DNA of 64,000 nt from Isoetes taiwanensis (GCA_021234155.1 JAJEKV010000072.1:2108436-2172435); one strand, 5' to 3'. Positions 22,570 to 36,234 are shown, counted from the first letter of the stretch. Notes: a model not told the origin generated them from the letters alone. Made by a program: numbers and translations.

Positions 22570-25400
22570 GGATTTAATAGTCTCTAGCCTTGCAAGACAA
22601 CAAAGTGTGAAGCTCTACCTAAAAATCCACATGGCACATATCAAAATAGAGGCTAGCAGAGAGACATTTAAGGCTTAGAAACTTGATTGTCCTAATTTCT
22701 AAAATAAGAGACCAACTGTACAAGCAAGGATCTGCAAATAATGTGTGCCGCAACCCTTGCAACAGCAATTAAAAACCCAATGGCAAGGCAAATATTTGCA
22801 AATGCTGCATCATCACATCGAGACCAAATAGGTAAGACAACATAATCCTTTGAGCAAGGGAAGGAAAAACTTTTGCATATCTTAGGAATAGACAGGAACA
22901 GAAAATGGACCATGCTAATGGCATAGCGTAGCTGGAAAGAATCCTCCTCACGTTGTGATCTAAAAAACTCTGCTTACATTAAGGTCACTAGATGATCTTG
23001 TCGGAATCGTCAAGAACGGGCCAAAATCTTCTACCTAGAGTGTCGAATAAAATAGAGTCTGGGCACAGAAAAAGCAATGATTTGTGAACCTACGAACATA
23101 AGATGCCACAGCATAGCCAGAAAAACTGCTCTGAACACGAGTGCATGCCAAAAAAAGAAAAAGAAAAAAAGAGGCGTTTACCAGAATGGTTGATGTCTAT
23201 GCTTCTTTCCGGAGGGCACAAATTGAAATCGATACCACAACCTCCTCAAGGTAAGTTTTTCCCTGACCATTTCCATCTCCGTGCCCATTTTTGGCAGAAT
23301 TTCTAATTTCCCTGGCCTTAGATTTGTAAAAGCAGAGATCTGATGGTAGAAAATAAGGCACATCAGATTTTGATGACATGGAAATTACACGTGGATAGTC
23401 TAGAATTTGAGGAAAGGCTGTAGGCCCGGTAGGGCTGGTGTGCTAAAAACGGAGTGCACTCTGCAACAAGAACAAAACCATATAATGCAAGATAATCGAA
23501 AACAGGAACCACTACAACATGTACAAATGCAAAATGAAGCAACAACCTTTGGAAATTCAAAATGCAGGCTGAAAAGGGGAATGTCATGTGAACATCACGC
23601 AGGACAGACGAACACCAAACAAACTCTTTTCCGCGGTTTTTAGGTAAGACACTAAGGCGGTAAATTTTGCTCTTCTGCTTCTTATGCAGCATTATATTCT
23701 AGTTCCAAGAGATAAAGACGGAGCTTATTCTTGTTTTTATCTTAGATTAGGCAAAAGACACACCAAAAAGATGCACGTGTCTATAAGGTGGAGATTGTGG
23801 ACTGTTAGCGTATGAGGCAGTTTTTAGATTTGACATTGCTATCCTTTTCAAGTCTTCTTTGCAATTAAGATTTTCCCTTTCCTTCCACTCTTTCTTTCTA
23901 GCAGAAAGGTCTAAATTGTGTATTTGGATGATTGCAAAGGCTCTCACTTATTAGTGGAATTATATGAATTAGTACAAATTTATTGGTAATTGTTAAAAAA
24001 TTGCAAAAATAATAGGAAGCATGGTAGTTTGGCAAGATGATTGTGTTTATTAAGCACCCGGTTCTTGCTCAGGTACTGCCATGCTTGAGCGAATCTTTCA
24101 AGTGCTAATGCTTGATTAATCCTGGTACTCCTATGCCACGAACCTCATCTCTTCTATAGGTATTGATATGCTTGGATTAGTCATGCTCTAACATTATTTG
24201 TTTAAGTGAGAACTTACTCAGAGTCACAACCATATAGATATACAGGTTTTTCTTGACTTTTCTTGGTATCTCAGGAGGAATTATATGGTTCTACTTTGAA
24301 ACTTTGGGAGGTCTTAATTTTTTATCTCAGGCATCATCATTACATCATCTGGTTACTAGGTGGACAAATTTTGGTACCTCGTACATATCAAGCTTCTGGA
24401 GGTGTTAGTAAGTTTCTACACAAGAAAGATGAAGATGTTGAGTTACTCCTATAGTAGTCTTTCCTGTGTGATGAAACATTTTATTATTGGTGCTTAATTT
24501 TGTTTAGATTCATGTGGGATCCTTCTGATGTAATACGTTCTATCTTATTAATATAACCCTCGGGGGAGGGGGAGAGGGGGAATCTTTCAGAGGCGGTCAA
24601 AAACATTTCGAGCATACTTTTCAATGCAAATACAATGGTTCTAGGAATTTCATGAGACCCAATTTAATTAAATCCTTCTTTTTTGCATAATGAAGTATAA
24701 GATGTTTTGCTTGGAAATTTGACAGTAGAAATTATAACAGGGATGCATAAGCGAAAGCGTTAGAAAGGCTAACTTTGAAGCAAGTGTTGATGCTTCTAAT
24801 CTAAGAACAACCCTCGTAGCAGAGAGATGAAGAAGCAACTTGTTGTTTTCTAATGAGACTTTGTTGACATCTATCAATAAGGTGTTGCATTACATTTATT
24901 TGAAAGAATAGAATAGAATAGAATAGAATAGTTTTTTTAACGTCCATGGAGACCAATAGGTCATGGGACCGGTGAGCTTCGGTATATATACTTGAAGAAC
25001 TAAAGAACAATGCCAGAAGCAAGCAGTGTGAGACTTACCACGAGACTGAAACCTTCACCTTTAAGAATGACATGAGCAAATGAAAAAAAAAATATAGTTG
25101 TCTCAAACTGATTTATGAGTTGTCGAAGCTCGAGAAAGCAAAAACATCTGGTTGCCCCGAGCTCCCTAATGAAAGATTGAATCAATTTATGAGCTCCCAA
25201 TGCTCGAAGAAGGAGAAAGTAACTTTCATCAGTCTTTTAAATTTTATTGGCCATACGATGTAAAAATTAAAAGACCAATGGATACTATTAGACTGGTTGT
25301 GGATAAGTTAAAATTGCAGAAATTGTTGTAGGGGGGAAAGACAAGCCTGTTAAAAATGAGTTTACTAGCACAATGCAACTCACGTAGTCATCATCCATAA
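22570..25400. other. AT-rich intergenic sequence
   Basis: No supported gene. It contains a five-copy AGAAT microsatellite (24905-24931), a GGGGGAGGGGGAGAGGGGG run near 24561, and many short frames without motifs. Confidence 0.5.
24905..24931. repeat. (AGAAT)n microsatellite
   Basis: Five uninterrupted AGAAT units. The same pentamer, on the other strand, forms the longer (TTCTA)n array at 48161-48229. Confidence 0.85.
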
Positions 25401-25455
25401 CCATGACCCTTGCCTAGCATTGCCTTGTTTTTGGCGCGCCATGCCTAAGGGTGGG

Positions 25456-25500
25456 TGTTATAAGATGTTGGTGGACACTAGGGCTGATGTCTTAGCATAA
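25456..25500 (+). pseudogene. Possible retroelement aspartic-protease fragment
   Basis: The frame CYKMLVDTRADVLA resembles the active-site strand of LTR-retrotransposon proteases (xxVDTGADxx), with the Gly replaced by Arg and a stop directly after. It is short, so the match is weak. Confidence 0.25.
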
Positions 25501-26178
25501 TGCCCTTGCTTGGCATCATTGTCCCATAGTCTACTGGATGAAAAACATGTGTCATACCCTTGGAGATGTCTCTTGAGGGTATTTTTCTTTATATGTCGTA
25601 ATTGCTAATGAGGGTGTTGATGAAAGTCCAATACCATTAGAGAATGATCAAGGTTTGCAAAATTAGTGTGCCATCCCAGATATATATATGATAGTTTAGA
25701 TGCTTGTAACTAATAGGGAGAAATTTATTTTTTCCATACTTATCATAAACTGGTTGACTTTGTTTGCATAGAATGTTGATCACATGATCACCACTCTCCT
25801 CATGGCTACATCCGCTAAAAGTCGGGCTTTTCATGACATGCATTGTAGAGGCATCAGGACCTATGATAGAAACTCCTTTACTTTGAACTCTATGGTTGAC
25901 GCATTATGACCATAGGTTCTGATGACATTGAGATGCATGCTATGGATGAAAGGCTGCTTGCAGCAATGCAGCGATGAAGGAAATGACGGCTCTTTAGTTA
26001 GTCGAACTGTTCATTTAGAACGCCAATCACATGGCAACACTCCTTTCATGGTTGCGTGCGTTGAAAGCACATACCGCAGCTAGTATGTAACAACATTTAC
26101 ATGCTCTATACAGTTCTTTGTGAGAACACAGGCCTGCGTGTTAATCTCCAAAAGACTATTTACCATTGTCAATAAGCA

Positions 26179-26390
26179 CTCTCTCAATTCCTGATCTTTG
26201 TGGCGGATGATGGCATCATTGAGGGTTTGAGGATGGAGGATGAATTTCAACAAATTGAAAACTAGTATGCAGATGATTTTTTTATTATTTTTTTTTTATT
26301 TTTTTTAACAAAAGCAGACGGGGAGAATTTGATAAATGTGAAAGAGCTTTTGGGTATATTTTCTATTGCTGGGCAAGGTGCTTGACTTCA
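26179..26390 (+). pseudogene. LINE reverse transcriptase remnant with YADD box
   Basis: One frame reads LSQFLIFVADDGIIEGLRME, then a stop, then YADDFF (26266-26283). After a T-rich insertion (about 26278-26306) it continues DGENLINVKELLGIFSIAGQ. Plant LINE reverse transcriptases have the same order: SPxLFxxxAD, QYADDTxxF, then xxENLxxxKxLLxxFxxxSG. Internal stops and the T-rich insertion show it is inactive. Confidence 0.6.
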
Positions 26391-26880
26391 TGGCCCTCAT
26401 TTGACCCATTTCCAACCCTGTTGACTAACTTCTCTTGGCAAATATAGCCACAGGGTAGGAGCTCCAATACTGGATATCCATTTGGCATTGACATCTCTGC
26501 CAACAATATTTGAAAAGACACATTGGTAGATTTGTGTTAACATCTCAGTTGTTGGATGTTATGAACCAAAATTTTAGTACTAAAAATTTCGATTCGTATT
26601 CACATCAAAATATCAGATTATACAAAATAAGTACTGCCGCCTAGGGGGTATATACATGAAAGCCATATATACAGATAATAAGACAGCAACAATATGTCTA
26701 CTAGATAACTATACACAGCACGTAGCTCCACCAGTTGTTAAACAAACCTGCTCATGTCTCTACGTGCTAGTAACATGCATAGATTATATCAGATAAATTA
26801 TGAAGCAATGAGCGATTAGCTGCAAGAACACGCGTATGGAATCTACTGCATGCATCATAGCATCTGTTGCGCAGATGCAT

Positions 26881-27000
26881 CCCATCATATCTAGACAATA
26901 CGTCGTCTAGAACCCCCATGCCAGTAGATCCAGTGCAAGACCCACCATATCTAGACAATACGTCGTCTAGAACCCCCATGCCAGTAGATCCAGTGCAAGA
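26881..27000. repeat. Perfect-length 60 bp tandem duplication
   Basis: Two adjacent 60-base units (26881-26940 and 26941-27000) differ at a single base. Because 60 is a multiple of three, both strands carry repeated peptides (DNTSSRTPMPVDPVQ on plus). The near identity says the duplication is recent relative to the decayed DNA around it. Confidence 0.95.
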
Positions 27001-28250
27001 GAAAACTACAAGTAACATAAGAACCTTGGTTGCTAGATTGTTGGTTACATCCACCATCGTTCCATACTAGTGATAGGCTTCACCTCAGTAACAACCATCG
27101 TTCCTGTCTAAGTAAGCCACACTCATCTAAGCACATGCCTGCATAAAACTCTTTACGGATAAGTACCCATTGTGCTTAGCCAGTATCACAAAGATATATA
27201 ATCGAGCACAACTCGATATCAAGAATCTTGCTTTCACCAGACTGTTAATAGAGCTACGACATTATCCAATACCAATACCATACCCCTACCTCACCAGCAC
27301 TCAAAAGAATTCCATAGGACAAGCTTAGCTTCTCCCCAATACACGACATAGACATTACAAGGAAAGAGCCTAATAGCCCTACGATGATTCTACTGGCCAG
27401 TAGCCTCCTAGTGCTACTGCAACCTGCTGCCATGCCAGAAGCTGGGAAACATCCCAACTTCATCTCAGCTTATTTTGTAGAGCTTTTACAAGGAAGAGTT
27501 TTAGCAATTCATAAGGTGTTGGTTTAAAATATATTTCTGGCTCCAAGGCATGCCAATTAACAAGAAGCAGTACCAATTATGATTATCCTTGATCACTATG
27601 TACACGACAGTAGATAATGCCAAAGGCCACAACCAGATTACATCTCTGTACTCTTGTAACAGGCCACCGCCCCTATATCAAATTTCTTGCTAGCATGGCA
27701 AAGCCACGTGGCATCGACTTAGTGGGCAGGTGGTTCTGTCAAAAACCAATTCGGCAGCCTGCTGGTCTCCCCTGCAGCAGGGTGGATCTGCTGCAGACCC
27801 CCCGATTTAAGGGGTGCTTACACAATCTTTTGACGGTTCAATAACTATTATCTAATGTCATACCATAATTTAGTGCTACCACCAAATTTATGCCCATGGG
27901 TTTACACCTCTAGTCCCACGAGGTTAAGGCATGATATCCCTTAGTTTGCCAAGCCATGGTGCACCAAGACAATCCAGACTAGAGAATAACAAATATTTCA
28001 CAACATCTCCATACCATAGAAATATTGTGTTATCCCATATATTAAATATGCATGTTCACTTCTACAAAAATGGTCTGCAAATTTGGGCATAACATTACAA
28101 ACATAGCCATAAAGAGGATAATCTTGATGCGGTGCTAGGACACATTATTGTAAACAAACTTCACGATTGACAAATAGCCCTCCCATCTGGATTGTTGAAT
28201 GGCCACATAAGATCTCAGCATATCTTCCAGAATTTAAATCACTCTCTTAG
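27001..28250. other. Intergenic sequence, possibly LTR or other retroelement debris
   Basis: It lies left of the minus-strand gypsy pol remnant, where that element's 3' LTR would be expected. I could not find matching ends. A small inverted repeat, CTGCAGCAGGGTGGATCTGCTGCAG, lies near 27772-27796. No gene seen. Confidence 0.35.
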
Positions 28251-28259
28251 TTTGCCCTC

Positions 28260-29240
28260 CATCTTAGGGTGATCACCACTAGTAAACTGAAGAGTGCAAT
28301 TCAATGCAGAGAACAACTCTTGTTTTCCCGTGAATTTCACATTGCGAAACCCAAAAATGGGAAGTACATGCTACATATAAGCCTTGGCCAATGCCAAGCC
28401 ATCATCATTCTTTGTCAGAGGTATAAAGCGTGCATACTTTGTCAATCTATCCACGATGACAAGTATCTGGATATAATGATGCATAATACGAGGCAACTTC
28501 AGGATGAAATCCATAGAGATTTCACTCCACCTCTCCTCCGGCATAGGCAGAGCTTGCAGAAGTCCTGGAGTCTTGCCTCGACCTGCCTTAACCTACTGAC
28601 ATGTTTCACAAGTATTCACATATTCCTGCACATCATCCTTTAAACTAGACCAATAAAACATTCTCTTGATCGTTCATACGTTTTTCATCCACCTCCATGC
28701 CCAGCATAAGGCGCATCATAAAATTTGCTCAATTGTTGTCACAAAATATCCATAGCAGGAATATAAATATGTCTGTTATGATATTAGAGCTCATCTGGAT
28801 ATCCCAAGCATCAGGCAACTTGAATAGATGCTGCATATTCAAAATCTAGGCATACAAGTCATATGCTTCCCTAATATGTGACATCAAAGCAATTCCATAT
28901 TGAACCATTATCAGAACTCCCGAATTCATAGAAAGAGCATCAGAACAAAATTCTTTTTCCCAGGAAAATGTTCAATATGAGAAAGAAGCCCACCCACTTC
29001 ACTTGCTTTGTACTTACCTCAGCTTGGCTTTGTAGGAATTTTAGTGGTTTGTGATCCATATAAACCACAAGCTCACATTTGTTTCAGAGATAATGTTTTC
29101 AGACTTTGAGCACATGAACCATCGCTAATAAGTCTTATTCATAAGTGGAGTAATTCTCATCAGCATTGAATTGGCGACTTTCCTAAGCCACCACTTTATC
29201 GTCTTGTATGAACATAGCACCAATGGCATAACCACGTGCA
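28260..29240 (-). pseudogene. Ty3/gypsy pol remnant: RNase H then integrase
   Basis: On the minus strand the right part reads ELVVYMDHKPLKFLQSQAEV and KQVKWVGFF (RNase H C-terminal region of Ty3/gypsy; about 28990-29090). The left part reads VNTCETCQ (end of the integrase zinc finger), then EISMDFILKLP and ILVIVDRLTKYARFIPLTK (integrase core start; about 28370-28620). Order and spacing match gypsy RT-RNase H-integrase polyproteins. In-frame stops (after CETCQ, and within the core) and missing stretches show it is dead. No LTRs were recognised. Confidence 0.75.
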
Positions 29241-29259
29241 TGTGTGTAACCTCATAAGT

Positions 29260-30780
29260 TAGTTGCTATCTCTTGCAGATTCCAGATGTTTTTCGATGCA
29301 TTTCCAATCCTTTGGAAACATGGTAGACTATTGTTTTACATGGCTTGCATATTTCCATACAGATTGGATTTCTACAAAAATTGCATGCTAAAGGATCCCT
29401 ACAATCATAATTTCCAGCCAAATTCTGAAACAATTGGACATAAAAATGTGAAAGAACTGGATCGCATCTGTTTTCCCTTTAATATGACAAATGCTAGGGC
29501 GTATAAAACTCTTAACCAAATTGTATTTAGATATAAATGAGGTTGCATTTTTCTCAATTTATCCAAATTATGTCATCATTGAAGGCATCAATGCCAAGAG
29601 AATATTCTTTATGTATGATTGAGGTCATGTGGAGTAAATAATGTAAAAATTGTATTTCCAAACACAAACAAAAACATGGAAGAGTTGCCCCAAATATGAA
29701 GTTCATAATGATGGATGGGAGCAAAGGGTTGATCCCAATTATTACTGCACATGTGCTCCCAATCTAGTTATGAACCCATGTTGCAATAGAGTTCATGTCT
29801 AGTAGTTGATAAAGGTGGGATAAAGGTTCTATGCAAAATAATCAAGCATGCTTTTAACCTAGTTGTCTCCTCCTAGGTTGTTACTTCAACAAAGACGATG
29901 AATTTGATATCTTAGGAATTCTATATAGGGTTATCAATGTATAAAACAAATAGTAGTTTTCCCTAATAGATCAATGGTATACACAACCTAATTACTTCCA
30001 TGCACAAGAAACTAATCCTAACAATCCATGTTCTTACCATTACACTTTTGTGGATTTGAACTATTGTGTCATGCAAACAAATAATAAGAACCTTCATTTA
30101 GAAGGAAATCATATGAATTTAGGATATGTGTGAACATAATATCCATTGGAGCAAGAATTGAAAAAAGGGAATGTTTCGCGGATAGGGCAAAAAACATCAC
30201 CTAAATTTTACGTATTATTCTTGCCTACAATTATCAAAGCACGGACTAAAATTTTAAAGGAGAATTTCACCGGAAGAATATGCACAAAACTGGATTTTGC
30301 CCATAAGTGTCAGCAGCTGCCAAGAAAAGTTCCCCAAAAAAAAGTAACAATAATAAACCTTTACAACTCATAATAACATCTTAAGTGCAAATGACAAGTG
30401 ATTGCTTCAATTGCCAAAACGCCACCATAAAATTGGCATTTCCTTACATATGTTTGGCGCTTCAAACTCTCATCTCACAAACAATATTAATGCATGCGAA
30501 CTTGCAATGCATCTTTTTGCATTGTACAAAGAATGCCAAAGATCCTAATTCTTCGCAGTATCTGTTAAGTATTAGTGTACAGCGGGGAATTTTAGCTTCA
30601 ACTGTTAGCGATATCCTCCTTCATAATGTTAGACAATACATAGCCCACCGTTATAAAGGGCTGCAATCCCAGAAACATCTGATGTAAAAACTTGCTTGCA
30701 AAACTACCTTCCAGAGATGAGCCAAAAATACTTCCAGTGAAGTACACTATTGAAAAGCATTTGCTGATGTTATATGCAGC
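29260..30780. other. AT-rich intergenic sequence downstream of HIRA
   Basis: No motif-bearing frame. The first hundred or so bases left of 30790 would hold the HIRA 3' UTR, but I see no clear canonical polyadenylation signal. Confidence 0.45.
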
Positions 30781-30789
30781 ATCTGTGAC

Positions 30790-33700
30790 TTATGATGGAT
30801 TTGGTATCTCTTCTGCACTTCCATGGAAAGATTGGTCTTTCTGCAATTCATATTCAGATAATAAATCAGCAAATTCATTTAGAAGCCTTTGGACTGCTCG
30901 GTTCGAAGCCATAGCTGGCAGCACTTCTGTTTTTAAAAGCTCATGCTTCTGCATACCCTGCATAGAAATTTCACAATGCTTTATTTCTCGTGCGCAAAAC
31001 TGAAGCATCCTACAGTGAGAACAAGCAGGACGTACAAGAATAAAGGAGTCCCATTTTGATGTTTTCTTGGAAGCTACCATATCAGCATCACTTCTCGGTG
31101 GGCCTAATAAATCTTCACAAAGTTCTCGGAGCCGTTCTTCGTCAGTCTCTCTGGCAATCATACAAGTTCATAATCAACATCTAAGGCCAAAAGTAAAAAG
31201 CCAGAGGCTCGACTCACAAGACACAAGAAGCAGGGAGCATAAATACATTAATGGCATAGCAAATCGATCACCAATAACATGTCTAGATCATCTAACGGTG
31301 TGCCATAACATATTTACCTGGCGAGAAAACGAGCATATGCTAGAAGATGATGCCGATACTCTTTGGGGGAATTCATGGCTATTGAAGATGCCATTTGAGA
31401 TTCCAAGTGTGCACGAGTCTGATTTTTTTCTTCAGTTAAAGTTCTGTAAGAAGGTGGCCCAGTGAACTGAACTGCATGTTTGTCCATATCTGATGTAAAA
31501 AGATTGATAAAATTGCTCACCTTCCCCATGGAATAATCTTTTCACCAAATTGCCCTGCTTCTGCTTGGATAGATGCAAGTTCTCCCTCCGCAAATGATTG
31601 AGCAGACCATGTACTTACGAAATTTGATGCTGGAAAGGCATCATCTGCTACTCTAAGCCAGCATTTCATGCCAATATGGAAAAGAAATGCATATCCATTT
31701 GCCAAAATGATAAGTGGAGAGCCAGCTCGTGAGAGTCTAGCAGAAATAACCTTTGTGCTGCCTATAATAACATATGGGTCAGGAAAAAAGTTTTATTTGC
31801 TCAATGAATAGCAAATACTGTATGACAATTACCTTTTTCAAAGGAACCCAACGAAGATTGCAGAAGAGGAATAACAGACTCATGCACCACACAATGTGCC
31901 TGAAGAAGATCCCACACATGCATTGTTGCCCCTCTTGTGAGGAGAAGCAAATTCCATCCTCCATCACAGTCCATAAAAGCTGCTGCTGAACCCACCAGAA
32001 TGCTTGGCAAAGCTCTCCTTCCGGCCATGGTGTAAACCTGAGAAAGTACATAGCACATCAATGAGCTTAAAGATTCTATTTATATAATATGAGCATAACT
32101 GTAACGTAGCTTGACACTTACCTGCAGACTACCATCGTCGCATCCCACTGCTAAGAAATTTGCATTCCCTGTCATTGCTGTTGCTTTCCCCTTGAGACGG
32201 TCTCGCCATCGTACATCACCTCCTTGTGAGCAAGTAACCTCTGTTTCTACGACCTCTGCTGTTGCAGCTGCTCCTAGAGTTAGAAAACTGTTATCTCTAC
32301 CCTTTGTGGGTTTTGCTTCTAAACATATTGGCATTGATCCCTCTGCACTTTCCAACAAGGCCTGAACTTTAATAGAAAGCACGCCATCTGAAACATCTGA
32401 AGTTCTTAGAATATCCACAGGTTCTACGTTGATATGTCTAGTTGCTGCAGTGTTAGGTTCAAGCATTATATTATTTGTAAGAGTTGCCCTAGCAGTAGAG
32501 GCAACACCCTTATCCACAACAATTCCGTTGCTGCGCTTCGCAAGCAAATCTGATTTAGAAAATTCTTCTGGGAGTTTCCGTTTCTCTCCTACCTCTGGCT
32601 CCACACCATCCCCACACTTGTCAGGTTTGTTATTGCCTACTGGTAATTCAAGCCTTCCATTTGAAATCCCCTCCTCACGACTTGGTAGACCAACAGGTTC
32701 CGGGATAATTCTGCGCCTTCCATCAGGACGACGATATTCCCTCTGCTTGACTGGGCTTGGAGCATGTGTTGCAGCTTTACTGGATGGACTTCGAGTGGGT
32801 TTCCCACCTGTATCTGACACTTTGTGATCCGTCGATTTGACAGCTTCACTACCATGTAGTTGGTTAGTAGTAGGTGCACCTCCCAGTTTTTTAGCAGCAG
32901 CCGCTTCCAAAAGCAGCTGAGCAGGGCTTTCTGCCAATGTGCCTTGACGACCACGAAGGTCTCCATATCGGCTCTTTTTGAACTCCTCCATTTCAGCATC
33001 AGAAACTTTGTACCCTAACTCCTTGGCCTCAAAATGAAATGCAGCAACAGTACCATCTAATGAACAACAGAAAAGTGAATAGCCATCTGGACTCCTGTAT
33101 ACAAGCTCGGCTATGAGTTTTGCAGCATGACAAAGATAAACACAACCTGCAGAATGTTACATTGACTTACCACGAGAGATCTACAACACTCTGGCTGAAG
33201 AAATGTTTGCCAACAAATACTGGACGGGGACTTGACGTGGTCCATACCGTAATATTACAGTCTTGGCTCCCCATCGCTATAACATTGTACGGTAAAAACT
33301 CCTTTGCCACACTTTTCTGGCTAGGATTTCCCACATTGGTATCATTGGTTCCATCTGTAGCTGCTGGCAAACTTTGTTTTCGAAACATTGAATGATTAAA
33401 GCGTACTGCAACGACTGGTGCATTATGCCCCACAAAATTGAATGATGCATTCCAATCCCCCCTTTCAAGAACTTGTGCAGTGTGGCTGGGCTTTTGAAAT
33501 CCATTAGTTGTCGTAATGAAATGGCCACAAGGTGACCACCCAAGCCGTCTAAAAAAGGTATTTCCAACCTACCAGATACAAGGAGAGTATGGCAACTCAT
33601 TAATTAGTGATTACGAAAATTTGATTCAGGATCTACTTTGAACTTGAGCACTCAGTGTGCCACAAAAAATAAACAATTACCGTTTTGCTCCATGGTCCTT

Positions 33701-34711
33701 CAACCTTCTGTGTCAAGTTCCAATTACTTGTCTGCCAGATGATGACACTCTTGTCATCAGATTGACTGGCTAAGAAAGACCCAATTGGGTCCCAAGCAAC
33801 ACCTTTGACAAGGCTTTTATGGCCAGTCAAAACACTGATAACTGATCCACTTGAGGCCTGCCATATTCTTACAGTGTTATCCAGACTACAACTTGCCAGC
33901 ATCGAGTCATCTGGAGACCAGCCCAGATCCACCTACTTCGAAGAGTGCATGTAACATGACACATGCAGATTGGTCAGGGGGACAAGCTAATATTCAAAGA
34001 AACATAGGCAAGGCAGAGACATATTTCCTATCATTCAATTCCAACAAAAAGCAAGCATGCTATGTAGACAAGAAATGTACCACATCAGCAGTGTGACCAC
34101 GAAGTGTTAGCAGAACCTTCCAATTTTCCACATTAGGTGGCTCACCACTGCCAAATTCCACTGTTCCCGTGCCAGGCTTTCTTTCGTGGATTAGAACAAG
34201 GTGGTCAGACCCAGATGCTATGAGCTGCCCCGACTTTGTCCAGCGGACACAATTCACAGAGCCAAAATGGTCTCTAAGTGTAGCAAGTAATTTAGGTGAT
34301 GCCAAATCCAATTCGGAGTCTTTGCCTGACAATGATTTCATGCTCCATATTCGTACCTGCAGCTCCAAAACAGATCAACTGTCAAGTCCGAAAGAGTTCT
34401 TGCTTTTGCCAAGGCAGAAACAAGGTAAACAATAACAAGCAAGCAAACTTCTTGGACAATGAAGCAAGCAAGAAACCTTAACAGACAATGCAGCTATCAA
34501 AAGCAGTAACTCCATAAGAACTTCAATTTCTGCATAAACGTCTAATGTCTTAATGGCATGCATCTAAGGATGAACATACATTGAAATCATTATTTATACA
34601 CACCTTGTGGTCTCCTCCAGCAGTTGCAAACCGATTACCACTTGGTTGAATATCGAGGGAGAAAATTTGCAGGCCCGAATGATGGACCCATGCTGGCTTT
34701 TCCACAATCAT
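30790..34711 (-). CDS. HIRA: Histone chaperone HIRA (WD40, H3.3 deposition), ten exons
   Basis: HIRA is the scaffold of the HIR complex, which deposits H3.3-H4 independently of replication. Exons (minus): 34604-34711, 34081-34356, 33681-33932, 33171-33568, 32122-33094, 31833-32037, 31521-31761, 31318-31443, 31036-31150, 30790-30957. They join in frame at GT/AG sites to 2862 bases (953 aa; plant HIRA is usually about 1000). It starts [20 protein letters not shown], the family N-terminus. WD40 repeats fill about residues 1-365 ([51 protein letters not shown]). The B domain that binds ASF1 is at about residues 467-477, with GRRRI. The C-terminal Hira domain starts near 670 ([43 protein letters not shown]) and ends with [20 protein letters not shown]. 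Every intron phase matches across junctions. No break seen. Confidence 0.95.
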
Positions 34712-35440
34712 CTCACTACCCTACCCACGGTTAATGCCCCGCAGGCAGGGCAGTAAAGCAAACCACTCAGACTCTCTCAGGAAGAATATGCATTGTCGTG
34801 ACCATCAGTAAATAAGACTCTTCCAACCACACTGAATCGCCTAGCACTGATACCAATCATAATCAGCTTCTCAAGTTGATTCAACGCAATAATGTTATGC
34901 CCCGAGCAGCTCAACAACAATCTCAATCATCAAATTGTTAGAGAATTTCCGACTATTCAAAGCTTGAGGAGCTAGAAACGTTGCTCAACCCTAAACCAAC
35001 AGACCTTGGTTTTCCGAATACCTTGCAATCCAAGCGACAAAGTGCTCTATCTATTCGAAACAAAAGGCGCCCACTAGCCAAATCGACGCTATTAAACTGC
35101 CCACCTTATCTTCTCACCATCGATGCACACAACATTCCCAGAAAAAGACATGGCCCAAATATGACTCGGAGAAAGGAAAAAGACCCAAGAATATTGGATC
35201 TGGAAGCTTGGGAGGAGGATCCGTGCTTAGTGGGTCAGTTCTTGTCTTATTTCTTGTTCAAAACAGAGGGAAATTTTTGGCAAAGGGGTAGACCCTTTTT
35301 TTGCAATATTGGGTCAGTATGTATCAGATCGAGAAAGAAGTCTTCAGAACAGGGGAGTAAGGCCAAGAACCCTTTGATCCTGTCTCTCTCTTTCAAGGAG
35401 GCTACGCTTCGTTTAGTAAATATTGTTTAGGGTTAGGTTG
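34712..35440 (-). promoter_or_regulatory. HIRA leader/promoter region
   Basis: Upstream of the HIRA ATG the minus strand has a GAGAGAGACAGG pyrimidine/purine tract near 35385-35400 and a leader with a possible 5' UTR intron (donor CAAG|GTATTC near 35023, acceptor GTGGGTAG near 34721). A 149-codon plus-strand frame across it (34981-35430) has no motif and is probably a by-product. Promoter position is inferred only from location. Confidence 0.3.
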
Positions 35441-36230
35441 CAATATTTCTTAGTTTTTACCTTTTGGTTCATGATTTCAAGAATAGGTTTTTACTCTTTG
35501 TCCAGTTCTAATTCAGTTCCAATGTTATGTGTTAGTGTAGCTTTCTAACTCCACTAGTTTAAGTAGTCCACTAGTTAAGTGGTTGCATCACTGCACAATA
35601 CTTGCACATTTGCACTAGTGAGATATTGTGGTCCTATTTCAGCCACACACTCTAAACAATACAATATGAATGTGACAATAGCCTCCCACTCTTTATATGT
35701 TTCACCATGGAAATGAGAACATATTTGGTTCTAGCTCTATATTGGACTATCAAATAAAAGTGCAAACAAATATGCCTTACTTCCATGCCCCTCTTCCTTT
35801 CCTTACCTTTCATATTTTTAAGACAATAGGTTGACATTTCATAGCCAATAAAGTATTGACACATGTTTATATCTTACATTTCGTACTTGCCATGTAGCCA
35901 AATCCCATCATCTGACCATGCTACTAAAGATGTGGGCCACGTACTAAAATTTTCTCTGCAAAAGAGATCGAGCTAATGAAGTTTGAATTTATCTTGCATA
36001 TTCAAATAGATAGATGTGTATTCTCACACCTTCGTCATACCTCCTTCAATGTAGCAAACCCATGCTGACTACAAAGAACTGAGGATTCATTTGGGAACGC
36101 GGTGTGACAGGCCAGTCGTAACGGTAGGCATTTACGCCAGTCAGGATTGTCGGTCGCCAACGCAAGCGTAATGCAAATCGAATTTAAGCAATATACGTAT
36201 AGATGCAATAGACACATATTGAAAGGAAAC
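35441..36230. other. Intergenic sequence
   Basis: AT-rich, no supported gene. CACTAGTTxAAG motifs are clustered at 35550-35620. Confidence 0.45.
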
Positions 36231-36234
36231 AAAC

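Noticed and set aside
26866-27000. 60 bp repeat pair as a CRISPR-like array
   Set aside because: Only two abutting units with no spacers, in a plant genome.
26557-27545. TGTTATGAACC start as 3' LTR of the 28 kb gypsy remnant
   Set aside because: No partner LTR, and no matching right end could be placed.
27772-27796. CTGCAGCAGGG...CTGCTGCAG as a terminator or regulatory hairpin
   Set aside because: Short, isolated and not next to a gene end.
32111-32827. Plus-strand frames of 84 and 132 codons
   Set aside because: Antisense shadows of HIRA exon 5.
34981-35430. 149-codon plus-strand frame opposite the HIRA leader
   Set aside because: Lies antisense to the likely HIRA 5' region, with no recognisable domain; probably chance.
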